Source: Bacteroidota bacterium
GTDB taxonomy: Bacteria > Bacteroidota > Bacteroidia > B-17B0 > Aurantibacillaceae
Direction of reading: 5' to 3'
Length of the DNA stretch: 33,969 nt
NCBI GenBank assembly: GCA_013816895.1
Contig: JACDDR010000038.1
Coordinates: 1-33,969 of the forward strand
Shown here: piece by piece, positions 33,292-33,969 of the stretch
Layout: each line of letters begins with the position of its first letter
How positions within the stretch are numbered: the stretch's first letter is position 1
Translations under genes and position numbers: made by a program
Notes under the pieces: generated by a model
Seen by the model: only the letters and a program-made list of their open reading frames with translations
Told to the model about the DNA's origin: nothing
The model's database searches: none

Positions 33292-33546
33292 ATGAGATTA
33301 TTACTTTATTTATTCCTAAATGTTTCCATCATAGGCTTGTTCCTTTATTCCAAATTACTGCCTTATAAAGACAAGCTGAGTCCTCAAAATAAATCGTTCT
33401 TCAATTTTTTTAATAGTTTCTTCACGCCCGTGCTAGCTTTTCTAAGGCGTTTCATTAAACCCTGGGTGGTTGGGAGTGGGCTGTCGGTAGATATGACTCA
33501 GGTAATACTTCTGCTGCTCTTTTTATTAATTTTAAAAATCATATAG
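33292..33546 (+). CDS. Small two-span membrane protein, weakly YggT-like
   Basis: An 84-residue protein with hydrophobic spans at about 3-20 and 66-83, separated by a basic, aromatic loop. The second half (PVLAFLRRFIKPWVVGSGLS then VDMTQVILLLLFLLIL) recalls the YggT pattern of an arginine pair, a glycine/serine turn and a long leucine-rich helix, but only one unit is present, so the kinship is tentative. It lies between two TerY-like genes (gaps of 17 and 2 bases), which suggests it gives that complex a membrane contact. Confidence 0.6.
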   Translation: MRLLLYLFLNVSIIGLFLYSKLLPYKDKLSPQNKSFFNFFNSFFTPVLAFLRRFIKPWVVGSGLSVDMTQVILLLLFLLILKII

Positions 33547-33548
33547 TT

Positions 33549-33969
33549 ATGAGAAGGCTTCCCATATATTTTTTGATAGATGTTTCGGAATCCATGGTGG
33601 GCGAACCTATTCAGCAAGTTGAAGAAGGGTTGGCGACTATTATTAAAGAATTGAAAACAGATCCAAACTCGATTGAAACCGTTTGGGTATCTATTATTGT
33701 TTTTGCGGGCCAGGCGAAAACACTTGTTCCCTTGCAGGAGATCGTTAATTTCTATCCTCCGCGTTTTCCTGTAGGAAGCGGAACATCCTTAAGCCGTGCC
33801 CTTGGCCATTTAATGTTTGAGCTTCGCAAGAACCAGGTAACAACGACCATGGAACGCAAAGGCGATTGGAAACCGATCGTGTTTTTATTTACGGATGGCG
33901 TACCAACAGATAATACGAAAATAGCGATCGGTGAATGGAAACAAAACTGGCAACGCACTGCTAACATGG
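33549..33969 (+). CDS. TerY-like von Willebrand factor A protein (third, cut by window edge)
   Basis: The first 140 residues of a vWA protein open to the right edge, starting at ATG 33549, two bases after the small membrane gene. MIDAS residues are in DVSES (Asp11, Ser13, Ser15), Thr in GSGTSLSRA and Asp in FTDGVPTDN. The loop is VSESM where the others have TSGSM, and the chain continues WKQNWQRTAN, so it is the most divergent of the three. Whether it keeps the PPPP tail cannot be seen. Confidence 0.9.
   Translation, partial: MRRLPIYFLIDVSESMVGEPIQQVEEGLATIIKELKTDPNSIETVWVSIIVFAGQAKTLVPLQEIVNFYPPRFPVGSGTSLSRALGHLMFELRKNQVTTTMERKGDWKPIVFLFTDGVPTDNTKIAIGEWKQNWQRTANM

Overview
The window (about 40% G+C by eye) comes from a Bacteroidota chromosome, probably a free-living one. 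The signs are two secreted proteins with type IX secretion (T9SS) C-terminal sorting domains, TAnnTTTG-type promoter boxes, OmpA/PD40/TPR envelope proteins, and PAS hybrid kinases with stand-alone receivers. I see no tRNA, rRNA, insertion sequence, CRISPR array or phage gene. No stretch over 300 bases lacks a gene.

Layout. 1-970: tail of an unidentified gene, then a BadF-type (N-acetylglucosamine kinase-like) sugar kinase. 983-3582 (minus): operon of STAS protein, cellulose-synthase-like GT2 and a small membrane protein. 3840-6977: two secreted repeat proteins with T9SS tails. 7064-8476: a DUF2383/PA2169-type helical protein and an outer-membrane barrel. 8671-14987: two overlapping genes, a 1297-residue GT2 fused to two glycosidase-like barrels, and an OpgB/LtaS-like alkaline-phosphatase-superfamily transferase. 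15043-20183 (minus): operon of response regulator, TPR-PD40-OmpA protein, phosphoglucomutase and a secreted glycosidase-like protein. 20423-24452: phosphorelay genes (three receivers, a free Hpt protein and a PAS-PAS-kinase-REC-Hpt hybrid). 24740-25207: double-BON protein. 25377-33969: a tellurium-resistance-type (Ter) cluster with five TerD paralogues, HAD, PRTase, TelA, an unrecognised 324-residue protein, three TerY-like vWA proteins and a small membrane protein. The Ter cluster runs off the right edge.

How it may fit together. From 1 to 15 kb on either strand, the pieces resemble a system that makes, trims and decorates a cell-envelope or secreted glucan: polymerases, barrels on the outer face, a phosphoglycerol-transferase-like enzyme, and phosphoglucomutase for glucose-1-phosphate. 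Five promoters in this half (STAS-GT2, first T9SS protein, GT2-glycosidase fusion, regulator-OmpA-PGM operon, hybrid kinase) carry the same 44-bp arrangement: a nine-base box ending CGAAT, exactly 27 bases, then a TAAYTTTG-like box. This suggests one regulon linking polysaccharide and signalling genes. The Ter cluster lacks this arrangement and appears to be a separate module.
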